Program-made: the position numbers and the translations under genes
Notes under the pieces: generated by a model
What the model was told of the DNA's origin: nothing
Seen by the model: the letters and a program-made list of their open reading frames with translations, nothing else
The model's database searches: none
Shown: in pieces, positions 33,752 to 45,939 of the stretch
Layout of the letters: each line of letters opens with the position of its first letter
Numbering within the stretch: the stretch's first letter is position 1
Source: Tenodera sinensis
Taxonomy: Eukaryota; Arthropoda; Insecta; Mantodea; Mantidae
Assembly (NCBI GenBank): GCA_030765045.1
Contig: CM060962.1
Location: forward strand, 166,994,194-167,058,193
Reading direction: 5' to 3'
DNA: 64,000 nt

Positions 33752-33983
33752 AAGGTTTATCTTGATTAGGACTTCTCGGGTTACCAGCCGTGTGATGTTT
33801 ATGAAGTTGCTCGAGCTTTCGGCCATCTTAACTCTGTGGCCTTCTCTCTAGCCTTCGCCACAGAGTTAAGATGGCCGAAAGCTCAAGCAACTTCATAAAC
33901 ATCACACGGCTGGTAACCCGAGAAGTCCTAATCAATAATCATCGCCGTGAAAGCTTCAAGTCTTACAAGGTTTATCTTGATTA
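33752..33983. mobile_element. Long hairpin insertion with 17-bp direct repeats
   Basis: Arms 33762-33840 and 33857-33935 (79 bases each) are reverse complements with one mismatch, around a 16-base loop. AAGGTTTATCTTGATTA occurs at 33752-33768 and 33967-33983, so 198 bases were inserted into family A copy 4. The left arm's outer seven bases lie in the direct repeat, and their complement is copied inside the right arm. This points to template switching at or after insertion rather than a standard inverted-end element. Confidence 0.8.
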
Positions 33984-34092
33984 TCATGCAGTAGATAAAA
34001 AAATAAGCTTTCCTAAAAATAGTTTGTAGAAGCTATACAAAAATAAACGATGGTGGGTAAAGAAAGTCATGAGAATGCAACATCGGGTTTTT

Positions 34093-35684
34093 TCAGTTTT
34101 GATCACTAAGCTAATTTCGTGCTTCTAACTGATAGAAAATATCACTAGTTTTGCGTTGTGAACTTGTCTTAGAATGGTTTCGCATCGACATTAAACCTAA
34201 ACATGAACAAAATAATTCTTCAGATGTCTAAACGAGATGCGTTTTTTCTAAACTGAATGATTACTTGCTCTTACACCTACTTATCTACCTGTTTATGCGA
34301 AATGTTTCTTTTAAATACGTACACCCAAATGAAAAAAGTAATGCACACAAATCACCACAGGTTTAATGTAATAATTTATATTGTGACGATGATAATTTTT
34401 GTAAACGTTTATTAAGGATAAATCTATATAATTTATATGTTCGGATCAAAATGTGTAAGTCCGGAGATGCAATTTCCTGTTCACATACGCGGAAAGAACA
34501 CGTTGCATGGTTACATCATGAGCCGGGCATGCTTCGGTCTTTCACCCGATCAGCTGTGCTGCGAATTATTAGGCAAGCTCTGTGTAAGCGAGTTTCAGGT
34601 ATTCTGACCACACGGGGGGTCGTCTTTGCCGCGCTAACCCGAACGTGCCACACTCGCATTCGTGAAGACTTCTTTCAAAAATGGAACTCGCACCGTCAGG
34701 AACCTCTGCTCAGGTAACAATTGCATCTCTTCTTTTCTGATTTATATCGAAGCACTCCTGCATTGACTTTACTTTTGTAAAATACAACCTTTTAACACTA
34801 GAATTACATGTCGGCTCTGAACTGTAACCTTCACCACATTTCCAGCCCCTTAACAAATGATACCTCTGAGCTACCTCCTCCTGAGCGTCCCTTCTAATAT
34901 GACTTAGGGTTTGGGGATGCTAAGAATCGTTCACGAGTGAACGTTACAATATATTAATAGTTGCTGTCAATGAGTAGCAAAATGTTTACCAACTCGTTTC
35001 AAATGAGAAACAGAAATACTTAATTTTGTATATGTGAATTTTTAAATAAAGAATCACTGCCATATTCCCATAAGATTAAAATCGCACTAACATTACCTAC
35101 TCAGTACAATCGAATATTCCAATTGCCTAGTCGGGCTTAAATACCCACCCTACTCTCTGAAACTGTATTAGAGGTTTCCAGGCCGCAATGTCAGATGTGA
35201 CACAACAGCGTGATACTGTCCATACTATTAGTCTAAATTTTGCGCTTGAATCCCTGATTTGTTATGCATGAACGTGTACTCGATAGCACTTGTTAACTTA
35301 TTTATCTATTCTTTATCTTATTATGCAAAACACAAATGTGATTGCTTTAGTGCTTTGGTCTCCCAACGCCATCCACTTTTCATAATAACATTCGTGATTA
35401 TTTCCGATTAGTTATTTCTCCTAAACACATAAGTACTGCCATAAATTGATAAATGAATGTGTTTGCCTTTATGCCATATGGCAACAACATTTGTCAAAGA
35501 GTATGACTAAAGTGATACCTGAGGTCTACCAAGTCAAAGCTCGTTGTCAAGACTAGTGCACTGTAATAATGTTCCTTTTGAATTATCTTTGAATAAAACC
35601 ATCCCTATCTAAGGTTTTCAATCAATATTTTTCATAAGCTAAAACACAAACATATTTTACCTATAAAATTATGAAAATCTTGTG
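34093..35684. other. No recognised feature
   Basis: The frame at 34451-34717 (88 residues) is the least AT-biased here but has no recognisable domain, splice context or repeat match. I do not call it a gene. Confidence 0.3.
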
Positions 35685-35760
35685 TCTATCATGCAGGAGG
35701 TCCCAGGTTCGATTTCTATTGGACAGCCACCAACCAGAGGAATGTTCGGGTGTATTATAA
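35685..35760 (+). mobile_element. SINE-F head fragment
   Basis: 'CAGGAGGTCCCAGGTTCGAT' contains a box B-like GGTTCGATTTC and matches the head of the SINE at 27425. The rest is missing or diverged. Confidence 0.4.
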
Positions 35761-36001
35761 AGATTACAACGAATTTACCAACCCCTCATTTCATGACATT
35801 CTGTTTTAGAATTGAAGAAGCACTCAACGAGGGTCGATGTGCTACGGTATAACAGTAGAATTTCCTCTGAAGAAAGGATTTCTGCCTGGTTCCAGCTTTG
35901 TTGGACCGACTGTCGGATGCTATATGAGTGAGGTGGCGCACCTTCATTGTTCATTCCTTGCTCTCCAACACGTCTTTGAAGCGCCAAACCCACCATTAGT
36001 G

Positions 36002-36195
36002 CAATCTGGAGTTGTTAGGGAACGCACTTTGGGACACTGCATACCACCTAATACCGACCTCAGGATACGCACAATCTACAGTTGTTAGGTAACTCGGTCT
36101 GGGATACTGCACATCACCTTCTGTCACACTCAGGATACGCACAATCTAGAATTGTTAGAGGTTTCGTCTAGGCATATTGCACACCATTTTCGGAT
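36002..36195 (+). repeat. 70-bp minisatellite, about 2.7 units
   Basis: Units start at about 36002, 36071 and 36141 with 'CAATCTGGAGTTGTTAGG', 'CAATCTACAGTTGTTAGG' and 'CAATCTAGAATTGTTAGA', followed by 'GGGA(C/T)ACTGCA' and 'CTCAGGATACGCA'. The frame at 35837-36088 runs into it and is not supported as a gene. Confidence 0.8.
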
Positions 36196-36364
36196 CTAGC
36201 CGGCCTTGTGTCTTCCGCCTCAACCCTTGCTCCCGGAGGTAGCACAACGGACCCGTATACCTGTCGACGTGCGTGAGCTACTCAACTGATTGAAGGCCGC
36301 CTCCGTGCGTTTCCACTTAACCGTATCTATAACATACATCCCTGATACAAAAGGGGTGGCGGAT

Positions 36365-36397
<33 letters not shown>

Positions 36398-36750
36398 CAC
36401 ACACACAGACACACACAGACACACACACAGACACACACACAGACACACACACACAGACACACACACAGACACACACACACAGACACACACACACAGACAC
36501 ACACACAGACACACACACAGACACACACACAGACACACACACAGACACACACAGACACACACAGACACACACAGACACACACACAGACACACACAGACAC
36601 ACACACAGACACACACAGACACACACACAGACACACACAGACACACATACACACACAGACACACAGACACACACACACACAGACACACAGACACGCATAC
36701 ACACAGACACACAGACACACACACACAGACACACAGACACACACACACAT
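36365..36750 (+). repeat. AC repeat with regularly interspersed AGAC units
   Basis: About 385 bases of (AC)n in which AGAC recurs every 8-14 bases, an irregular higher-order pattern. All long frames here (His-Thr or Cys-Val rich, both strands) are translations of the repeat. Confidence 0.97.
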
Positions 36751-36948
36751 TTGCTGAGCCACAGAGACTGCATTGGTTGGCCCTGCATTGAGTTCCCTCC
36801 ACTTCTGTCCTAAGAATGCGGGCTTTCAGATATGTTTCATGGTTTAAAGCAATTCACCAATTCACTTAAGTGTTACGTATTACAGTCATCTTACGTTTAT
36901 GGGTGCGAGGAGAAGTGAAGGGTAGGCTTTGTATTTTACAACTCGTAG

Positions 36949-37182
36949 GTATGAAGTACTGTTGTTGTTGTAGTGTTTAACGCCCGCTTTTACTACTACG
37001 GCACCGCAGGCGGTGACACTGATGATACATGAAGATGGAGCACCGGTGGAATGAGATGGCGGGGGAAACCGGAGTACCCGGAGAAAACCCGCCCTGACGC
37101 CGCTTCGTCCACCACGAATACCACATGCGGGTCCCTGGGATCGAACCCGGGCCGCCTAGGTGGTAGGCGAGTATGAAGTACT
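36949..37182 (-). mobile_element. SINE-H, 5' truncated, with 12-bp target duplication
   Basis: GTATGAAGTACT at 36949-36960 and 37171-37182 flank a 210-bp insertion. On the minus strand it starts inside the tRNA-like head (box B GGTTCGATCCC, complement of 37137-37147). It continues 'GGTTTTCTCCGGGTACTCC' and 'GGTTTCCCCCGCCATCTCAT', and ends GCGTTAAACAC with an AAC tail. The lost box A side marks typical 5' truncation. Confidence 0.85.
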
Positions 37183-38180
37183 ACATACATCACTCTTGAT
37201 GCACTAGTTCTTTTATAGCAGCAACTCATCCTTTGTCCTTGCCTAGCCTGCACTACATTTATCAGTGAGAATCAGGACTAAGAAGAGTCTGATGTCAGAG
37301 AGCAATCAGTTGGCTGATGCTGGCTTAAGGGGTTCATTAACCATCCTATTCATTGCGGAACCTTTTAATTTAATACTATTGCGGACACATTGTACAACAG
37401 GCAACAGCCTTCTGTATTTTAAAATGGACGCAGCTATTACACTCAGGTTTATTTTAGTATAAAAAGAAGGCCGGAGTTAGGTGCGTACCAGGTGGAATAG
37501 AGCAGATACTACACAGTGGAAAAGTAGGGCATATCTTATTTATGCACTTAAGAGCATTGTAGTGCTGAAAAGCTCAATACTTTTAATGGTGTTTATGATA
37601 ATTAGAATTACACATTCAATGTAGATACAAATGCATCTGCATGATCACATATTCAGAATGGAAGCAATAGATTTCCAAAAGTAGTCCTATGTGTAAACTT
37701 AATGGTACTGAAATATAGATAGACCAACAATTATCATGACGGTATAGAACATTTCATACATCAAACCTAAAAATTATGATTTACTTCTATTTAAAATACG
37801 CTGATTAAGTTTCGAAGTTTGCAAGGGTTGAAAGAGGCGTGCATGTTTGGCTAAATGAGTGATGTCCAACGTTTGCGAAAAGGGGAAAGGTTGGATTTAC
37901 TCCCTTCCACTTCATGCGGACTGTGGGACTCTTAACACTCAGAAGTGCATTGTGTTGTGTTGGTAGTTTGGTTATATGCATGCGTTTGATTTACGAAAGC
38001 AGTTTCAAAGCTTATGCGATAAACGTATGCTCATTAGTGACTCCTTGGTACTGCTTACATTTAAGAGGTATATCAATATTTGGCAACAAAGTCGAAGTGC
38101 ATAGTCTTAGAAGATACACCAAGTGATCGTCGCGTAACCTATTGCGATACAGACTTTGAATGCAGTTCAATTTGGAGAAA
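37183..38180. other. No recognised feature
   Basis: Several short frames, none with a domain. Confidence 0.35.
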
Positions 38181-38181
38181 C

Positions 38182-38457
38182 TCGGTTCGCTGTTGTTGTT
38201 GTTGTTGTTGTTGTTGTGTTTAACGCCCGCTTTTACTACTACGGCACCGCAGGCGGTGACACTGATGATACATGGAATGAAGATGGAGCACCGGTGGAAT
38301 GAGATGGCGGGGGAAACCGGAGCACCCGGAGAAAACCCGCCCTGACGCCGCTTCGTCCAACACGAATACCACATGCGGGTCCCTGGGATCGAACCCGGGC
38401 CGCCTAGGTGGTAGACGAGCGCGCTAACCACTCGGCCACGGCGCCGCCAATCGGTTC
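38182..38457 (-). mobile_element. SINE-H, full length, AAC-repeat tail
   Basis: The minus strand begins with a tRNA-like head close to 38449: box A TGGCCGAGTGG and box B GGTTCGATCCC, with a tRNA-Ser/Leu look (GTGGCCGAGTGGTTAGCGCG). The body is nearly identical to 36961-37170. The tail is about nine AAC units. TCGGTTC (38182-38188 and 38451-38457) is a short candidate target duplication. High identity between the two copies suggests a young family. Confidence 0.85.
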
Positions 38458-38479
38458 ACAAATATATATAGAGCTATAC

Positions 38480-38960
38480 TGACTCTTATAAATCTATTCT
38501 TGCAAATGCTTATTTCTCTAGTACTACATGTTAATCGACATAAGCATTTTCAGAAATTATTCTAATGCTAATTTTCTTGTAGGTGCAAGGGGAATATAGG
38601 AATACAGTAGGCTTTAAGCGGCAACGAAATGTTTTAAGAGCTGGTTGCTATGCGATGCCTTTGAAATTCTTCTCTTTGCAAGGCAAAGAAATGTAAAAAT
38701 GAATAATGTATTCCTATTTGAGAATAGTATAGGTATTGGCAAATTCAAACAAATAATAAAGAATATCTCGGAAACTGTTTACTCAAAAGAAAAAACGTAT
38801 TTGAAATGAATTGAGTGTTTTAACGAGATTCGCATGTTTTATTTAGTAAGCTTTTGTCTGCATCTTACTGTTTACCTTTATGCAAAAGTCACCCAGAATG
38901 AAGAAGTCTTCTGAGGACATTCCCAGAAAGTTCAAGTTATGACTTAGAAACTGCCATGGA
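38480..38960 (-). repeat. Family A repeat, copy 5, 3' half
   Basis: On the plus strand, in reverse order: 'TATTCTTGCAAATGCTTATT', 'CTTGTAGGTGCAAGGGGAAT', 'ACAGTAGGCTTT', 'CCTTTGAAATTC', 'GAATATCTCGGAAACTG', 'TTTAACGAGAT' and 'ATGCAAAAGTC'. It breaks off near 38960. Confidence 0.7.
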
Positions 38961-39716
38961 ATCGCCTGTTTGTGTCCGTCACTGGATATCCTCCGACTGA
39001 AGGAGGGAGGTGGGGTATAGCCGCTAATTACGTAAGCGTTTCAAAAGAGACAAGGTTGGACATCGCTGGGCTAAATGTTTAGGACTTATGGCATAAGCTA
39101 CCAGATAAGATAACCACTTTAATTCCTGTGTAAAATTGATTTTGCCTCTGTTCATGGCAGTGAAACCCTAATTATCTAGTCCCCATTAATAATCCGCAAC
39201 AAGTATTTCACTGCCCGTATTTTATTTCTGTCTCAATGCGCGCGCCAAACTCCCTCTGTGATTCCACTTCTAGCTACACCCCTATGCCTAGTAACGAACA
39301 TGTAGCAGCTATGAAAAGATAACATTCTGCCGTCTTCTAACACTAGCTAATTCCAATAATACTGCACGACAACAAAGAGATCTTTATCGTACCACAATGG
39401 CAACGAGAAGAATTGGACATAATGGATACTTCGGACAAAACAGGATTTGCAGAACAAAGCTCGGCACCGATACAAATACAAACAAGCAGAAGCAACGATA
39501 GGGAAGTCTATCAAAGGAAAAGGAAACGTTAAAATCGACTGACAACTGTTAATCAGTTCACGTCCAAAGCTTTCTCGAGATCTCTTAGAGGGTTAACTCC
39601 CTTCAGATAACTACATCAATGGTTCCAAATCAATTCCAATGTTGCACTGAAATAGTACGGACAAAAATGCTGTGAATTATCAGCTTTGATACAGCTTTAC
39701 CCCCTACCCCCCTCTA
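38961..39716. other. No recognised feature
   Basis: No supported gene or repeat. Confidence 0.35.
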
Positions 39717-39721
39717 TCCCT

Positions 39722-39778
<57 letters not shown>

Positions 39779-39910
39779 CTCTCTCTGCTTCACGTTAGAG
39801 AAGTCCCTGGTTCGAACTGAACAAGTGTCTGGTCTAAGCTCTAGGGGCCAAGGGTCGTTTGTGCACTATTTCAACCATTGCGGTTGAAGGACGTTAAACT
39901 CCAAAAATTA
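39717..39910 (+). repeat. CT microsatellite followed by a tRNA-like SINE fragment
   Basis: About 32 CT units (39717-39786) are followed by 'GTTAGAGAAGTCCCTGGTTCGAAC' sequence. This looks like a tRNA 3' half with box B, and ends 'GAAGGACGTTAAACTCC' with an A-rich tail. Confidence 0.5.
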
Positions 39911-40206
39911 AAATAAACTAAAAATAAATAAATACATAATTTAATCGATTAAACTGTTAACAAAGGTTAATAGTCGCAGAAGGAATTCTTACAACTCATA
40001 TTGCAATTCTGTGCATCAGCTTTTTTAATGAAATTTATATCATACAGAAAGCTAAACCATTACCAAAAACTAGAAAATTCCTCCAAATTTCAACTTCGAA
40101 AGTCGTGTTTTAATCCATGTGCATTCAAAACGGATAAATTTCCAAATAAATTATTTTCTTGAAAACAAAATGTGCCTTTATTTTATTATGATTTTAGCTT
40201 TACGTT

Positions 40207-40520
40207 TTTACCTTGTCGGTGGGGTGGGCCCACTTCTTGTCATTCAAGCGTGGATGCCTGGCATATTGCGCTGCCCAGGTACATGCCTAGATTACATAAG
40301 TGATCCTTGATCTCCTTGTCAGGCCAACCAAGGATTATGTGGGATCTAAGTATATTGTCTCATTGTGGTTGGCCCGAATATGGAGTCCCAGTTGGTATCA
40401 CAAGGCTGAGTGCACCCCGGAACAGACTTCCAAGAGGGGAAAACGCCAGTACAGGAGATCGAGCTGGGTCCTCTGCGTCAGAGGGAGGCGCGCTACGGAG
40501 GGAGGCGGCCGCACCAGAGC
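40207..40520 (-). mobile_element. SINE-D head with a different 3' body, minus strand
   Basis: The reverse complement starts 'GCGGCCGCCTCCCTCCGTAG', then 'GAGGACCCAGCTCGATCTCC', 'GTACTGGCG' and 'CCGGGGTGCACTCAGCC', matching the SINE-D head and first third. The remainder does not match the SINE-D tail, and box A is eroded. The alternative is a diverged subfamily. Confidence 0.6.
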
Positions 40521-40774
40521 TTACTAAATAATAACTTCATGGAATACTTCTCTGAAGTTTCGAAATGTTTTCAAAAAATGACGTTTCCGTTTCTGACTGG
40601 AAAATATCCCTAAATCTCAGGGATTCATAATTCATATTTTGTATTTTTACTTTCGACACATTTAGACGCCCTTTAACATGATTTAACTATGTGTATCCTG
40701 AGAAGCATATAAGCAATTAACATCATTTCGCTCTCTTGATGAACTATGTTTGCTTTCTTTACACTGTACCTAAT

Positions 40775-41475
40775 ATATAGAGGAAAAATTGTATTCCATC
40801 CAAAACTTCCATGTCGATACTTCACTGGAAATGCATGTTTAGAAGCCTCTTAAATAAAAAACAAGCAGGAAGAAACGTTTTTATAGAAGTATCAAAAAGA
40901 AATGTCAAATAAATACCAAACTTGGTATTTCAGTTTAGTGCCATCCAAAGATACGAAAGGAATACCTATAAAAAGATCCCCACCCCAAAATACCCTTTAC
41001 ATGGAACATTTCTCGAAATTTTTTAGTCAAAAACGGCTCGATTAATTTTGAAGTACTATTATTTAATATATTTAAATGATAAATCAAATATTTATTTTGA
41101 TTTGTCTGGAATTAGTCTGCTAAGTTCCTCTACATTATAAAGGAAATTTAACTAATAAAACTTAAGATATGGATATACATCTAACTTACTACACAAAAAT
41201 GTGTAAGAAGATATTTAAAACAGTTTTTATTATTACATTTTTGTGTCACCAGTTATTTCCGTGATATTCGTCACTGGTTTCAATTTTCCAATACTTGTCA
41301 TTTTTAGAATGCTATCACTATTCAGTTATTTCGCGCTTAGTGATGGGAAAATAATGGACTTTCAAAGCCAGCTTGTATCGGACCGCTTTTAAAACATCTG
41401 ACAGTCGACTCGTATCTCCCCTTGTACCTGAAACGTAGTTTCAGTACTTGTTGCTGAAATTATGCATGTTTTTTT
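40775..41475 (+). repeat. Family A repeat, copy 6, diverged
   Basis: Landmarks are 'TTGTATTCCATCCAAAACTTC', 'CGATACTTCACTGGAAATGC', 'AATACCAAACTTGGTA', 'ACCCTTTACATGGAACATTT', 'GTTATTTCCGTGATATTCGT' and 'CCTTGTACCTGAAACG'. It is more diverged than copies 1, 3, 7 and 9. Confidence 0.65.
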
Positions 41476-42435
41476 ATTACAAAAAAAAATGTTCATGTGA
41501 TTAACATATTAAAATATACTAAAAGGAAAATATAAAGCCAGCATATAAGGGTCGCATGTCCAAGAAGAGATTGAGGACTAACATGAGAGAGGCAATTTAT
41601 TTGTTGAAAATGAAGTTCGACTAAGGTGTTTTTGTACGCTGGTTTTGAGACAAAGTTTTTTGGCGGAACGAGCTGGCCTTGTGCTTGCAGTTGTTGCCAA
41701 AGAGTGATATCTGAAAGTATACTTGAGCACAAAGAAACTACAGGACAATCTCAGCAGAACTGTGGGTATGTGCGGTTTCGCAGACAGCACAAAGCGTACA
41801 ACACATCAAAACATGCGCCTGACCAAGGCGGGTTCGAAACCGCGACCTGTGGTTTCCAAACACTTGTTCGAGGCTGTCAGCTGCTTGAACCCATACAGGC
41901 TTCTGCAGCATGATATGTCTGCAGCCAGCCCTCATTGCATAACGTTAGCTGTCAATTTTCCAGCGGCATTATAGCCGATACACATTCCTTTAATATGGCA
42001 ATGTGCGCTACATTTGATCCGAATTGGTTTATGTATTCAAAAGCCACTGCGGAACGCAATACCCGCGACCTTTTCACAACAATTTGAAATCACAACAGTA
42101 AACATGAGTTTACGAGCAGTCCGTGCCAGTGGCATAAAGAACCACGTACTTCTGTTACAGGCGCATTGTCATAACAGCTTCATACGTGGCTTTGAAAGCT
42201 ACGTCAAATTAATTGCCGGCGTGAGCCCTTGCGATAGAACATGAGCAATATCCAAGCAACAGAAATGTGTTTAATTACTTGTGTGTTTAAAACACAAAGA
42301 TACTTCGTGTGCAATGAGAAACAAGGATGGTGGAATGCTTTCACACTTCAGCTTCTGGAACATGAAACATAAGAAGATTCTAATATTCTTCTAGCCACAA
42401 AAAAGAAACTTATATTAGATGTTTTAAAAAAAATC
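41476..42435. other. No gene; one weak tRNA-like word
   Basis: 'GGCGGGTTCGAAACCGCG' (41828-41845) resembles a tRNA T-arm. No box A or body was found around it. The overlapping frames at 41493-41974 are unsupported. Confidence 0.3.
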
Positions 42436-43302
42436 TGATGTGTTGCACTCACATGACTTTCTCTACTCTTGAACTAACCATTCTTACAAACTCTTATTCC
42501 TATATCTTCTTTCTTGTTAGCTGAGACAAACATTTGTACAAATTATCTTATTGCTTATTTCCTTGTAGGTGCAAGGGGAATGTTAGAATATAGTAGGCTT
42601 TGTGCGATAATCAAATGTTTGAGATTCTGTTGTCTTTGCACACTTGACATATAAAAAAATGAACAGCGATGATCCATTTCACGAAAGTTCTGAGTTTTCC
42701 GAAACTCACACACATAACAAGGAATATCTCCGAAATGGTTCACCCTACAAGAAAATGTATTGAGACATAAATTGTGTATTTTAGCAAGATCTACATTTTT
42801 TGTATAGTATAATTTGGTCTATCTCTAACGGTTTACCAGTGATGCAAAAGTCGTCCAGAGTAAATACGACTACAGGGGATATAGCCAGAAAATTCAACAT
42901 ATAAATTTCATTTGTCATCAAAATATCTCAAACATGACATTTTAATCAAAATCGTTAGAGCCATTTTCAAGAAAATCAAAATTTTCGAAAAATTTTCCAT
43001 GTAAAGGGTAGTTTAGCGTGGGGCTATTTTCTTCAAAATCTTCGTGTCACATCCTTGAAAGACATTAAACTTAAATACCAACTTTGGTTTTTAACCGACT
43101 TTTCGTTTTTGAGCTATGCTGTCTACAGACTAACAGACTGACACACAGAGTGACAGACTGACACACGGACACACACACGGACCTTTTTCTAAAAATGCTT
43201 TTTTGGATTCAGGGGGCCTCAAAACATATATTTCCGGTGAAATCTCGAGATCGAATTTTTGGGTGGAATACAATACTTCCCCTACTTACCAGTAGAGAAA
43301 GT
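42436..43302 (-). repeat. Family A repeat, copy 7, near full length
   Basis: ACTTTCTCTACT (42456-42467) and its exact reverse complement AGTAGAGAAAGT (43291-43302) bound an 847-bp copy. The family-conserved TGTTGCACTCACATG lies just outside the left 12-mer. All internal landmarks are present on the minus strand. A block of ACAGACTGACACA repeats is expanded at 43125-43190. Confidence 0.8.
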
Positions 43303-43644
43303 AATAAACACTTTCATGAGTAGTAATATTCACCTAACGAAAACTGTGGGGAAAAAACACATAGTTCAAATTAGTATCATCCGAGATGAGAGCACTTTGA
43401 TATTGACATTGTAACTAACCATAGTGTGTTTTATTTGAGCGCTTGGTTTCTCCACCCCCTCACCCGTATATATCTGCAATGTAAAGTAAAGGGGTTACTA
43501 GGCGAATAACCACATAAATCCATTGTACAGGGATGGAAAAAGCAATATGCAGAAAGCTGTAAAGTAGAAAGGCAGTACCAAAATAGATATATTGAGGTTA
43601 GGAACAGTGGATCGCAGAAGTTTTTTTGCTGTACTGAATGACAA
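43303..43644. other. No recognised feature
   Basis: AT-rich sequence without a supported gene. Confidence 0.35.
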
Positions 43645-44228
43645 CTTGCGGAGGGGGCTTAGCACCTCGACCGAAAGGCAATCTTTGAGCCTATGTACCT
43701 GGGAATACCCCGGGAGGATGGACGAGGCGAATGGTTTCAAAGGGCGATCGGAACGTTCCCATGACAGAGCAGAGGGCAGAGTCCCTACATTTTCCAAGGT
43801 AGAAGCACTCCGGCGGAGGTTGGCTCAGCCCGGTTCCTCTCCCACCTCTTCGGGTTCATACTCTCAAGGGGGGCGCGGGACTCGCAAAACCAGTTCCCCT
43901 CCCCCCTCCCTCGGGCTCGTACCATCGCATGGGGGCAAACCAGTAAGCTCGCCTTCCAATCCGGGGGTCGAAATTTCCAGAGTGCACTTGTTACCCTTAA
44001 CGTGCAACTGCCGCGACGCTCGCCGACGCTTCTAACCCTGAAAGAAATCTGAAGGGATGAAGGATGAAATAATATGATTAATGTAACGAAATGGAGCAAC
44101 ATAAAATTCGGAGGATATGAACATCCTTCCGAGTATTCGACTGGTGATCCAAGGAAACCTCCGAAAAACCCCGTGGCTCAGGAAGGTCCGCACGGGAAAA
44201 TAACCCGCCACCTCACGAATACATATGT
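43645..44228 (-). mobile_element. SINE-B, copy 2, with central domain
   Basis: The GC-rich body (43645-44045) matches 23688-24115. Beyond it, on the minus strand, lie 'CCTTCCTGAGCCACGGGGTT', 'TTTCGGAGG' and 'CTCGGAAGGATG', which match the central domain of the SINE at 58220-58660. The order head/central domain/body therefore reads right to left. Frames at 43498-44102 are not genes. Confidence 0.65.
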
Positions 44229-44269
44229 ACATCATTTCTTGTCCCATTCATCTGTTTCAGCGTAGCAGA

Positions 44270-44575
44270 ACCGGCGACGCTTCTTTGAAGTATTTGACCC
44301 CTTCTGAGATATCTCTGTTTATTGCTTTGAATCTTTCAATACTAGATTTTATTCCAGTGCTAACGCTATTCAGCTCTTTCTCGCGATGCCATAGAAACAG
44401 TGTGGAAATACAAGATGGGCATATAGCAATTCGCTGTTAAAACTCTATCGATTCGGCTGTCTATATGACCCTTGTACCTACAATGAAATATTAAAAAGTT
44501 TATCTCCAACAAAGTAGAGAGAAGAATAAGCTTTCGTAAGAATAGTTTGTAGAAACTATAGAGGAAATGGTGGTA
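44270..44575 (+). repeat. Family A repeat, copy 8, 3' third
   Basis: Landmarks are 'TTCTGAGATATCTCTGTTTATT', 'TTGAATCTTTCAATAC', 'CATATAGCAATTCGC', 'CCTTGTACCTACAATGAAAT' and 'TTTCGTAAGAATAGTTTGTAG'. Confidence 0.65.
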
Positions 44576-44769
44576 TTACAGGACGGGATTGGAAAATGGG
44601 ACATCTCAATTTTTCTGAACTTACTTTCCCCATCTCGTGGTAACACTGCTAGACCACTCCAGAAGCCTCTCTAACTCTGCAGGTAATGTGACTAGTAAGC
44701 TGAGAACTGTGGTTGCAAGAGGATATTGTTGTTTGTTGTGGCGTGATAACATTTAACAGGGTGTAAGAA

Positions 44770-45939
<1,170 letters not shown>

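Larger units (their letters stand above)
33375..34092 (+). repeat. Family A repeat, copy 4 (3' two-thirds), with two nested insertions
   Basis: Landmarks are 'TTCACTTCAAAACCATACTGCAC', 'TTCCGAGATATCCCTT', 'GGAATTTCAAGGCCATTATATAG', 'CCTTGTACCTGCAACGAAAT' and 'AAAGTCATGAGAATGCAAC'. It is interrupted by a 58-bp micro-element (33623-33680) and a 198-bp hairpin insertion (33769-33966), each flanked by direct repeats. Confidence 0.7.

Noticed and set aside
34451..34717. Possible host exon
   Set aside because: The 88-codon frame has no recognisable domain and no convincing splice sites or neighbouring exons. Chance is a sufficient explanation.
36220..36802. Long overlapping Cys-Val and His-Thr frames up to 180 codons
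   Set aside because: All derive from the AC/AGAC array. Four frames on two strands are open over the same bases.
38400..38449. Possible tRNA-Ser/Leu gene on the minus strand
   Set aside because: It is continuous with a SINE body and an AAC tail, and a second copy 1.2 kb away has the same body.
43592..44035. 147-codon plus-strand frame
   Set aside because: It lies on the GC-rich SINE-B body. The homologous copy at 23688 does not preserve the same frame.
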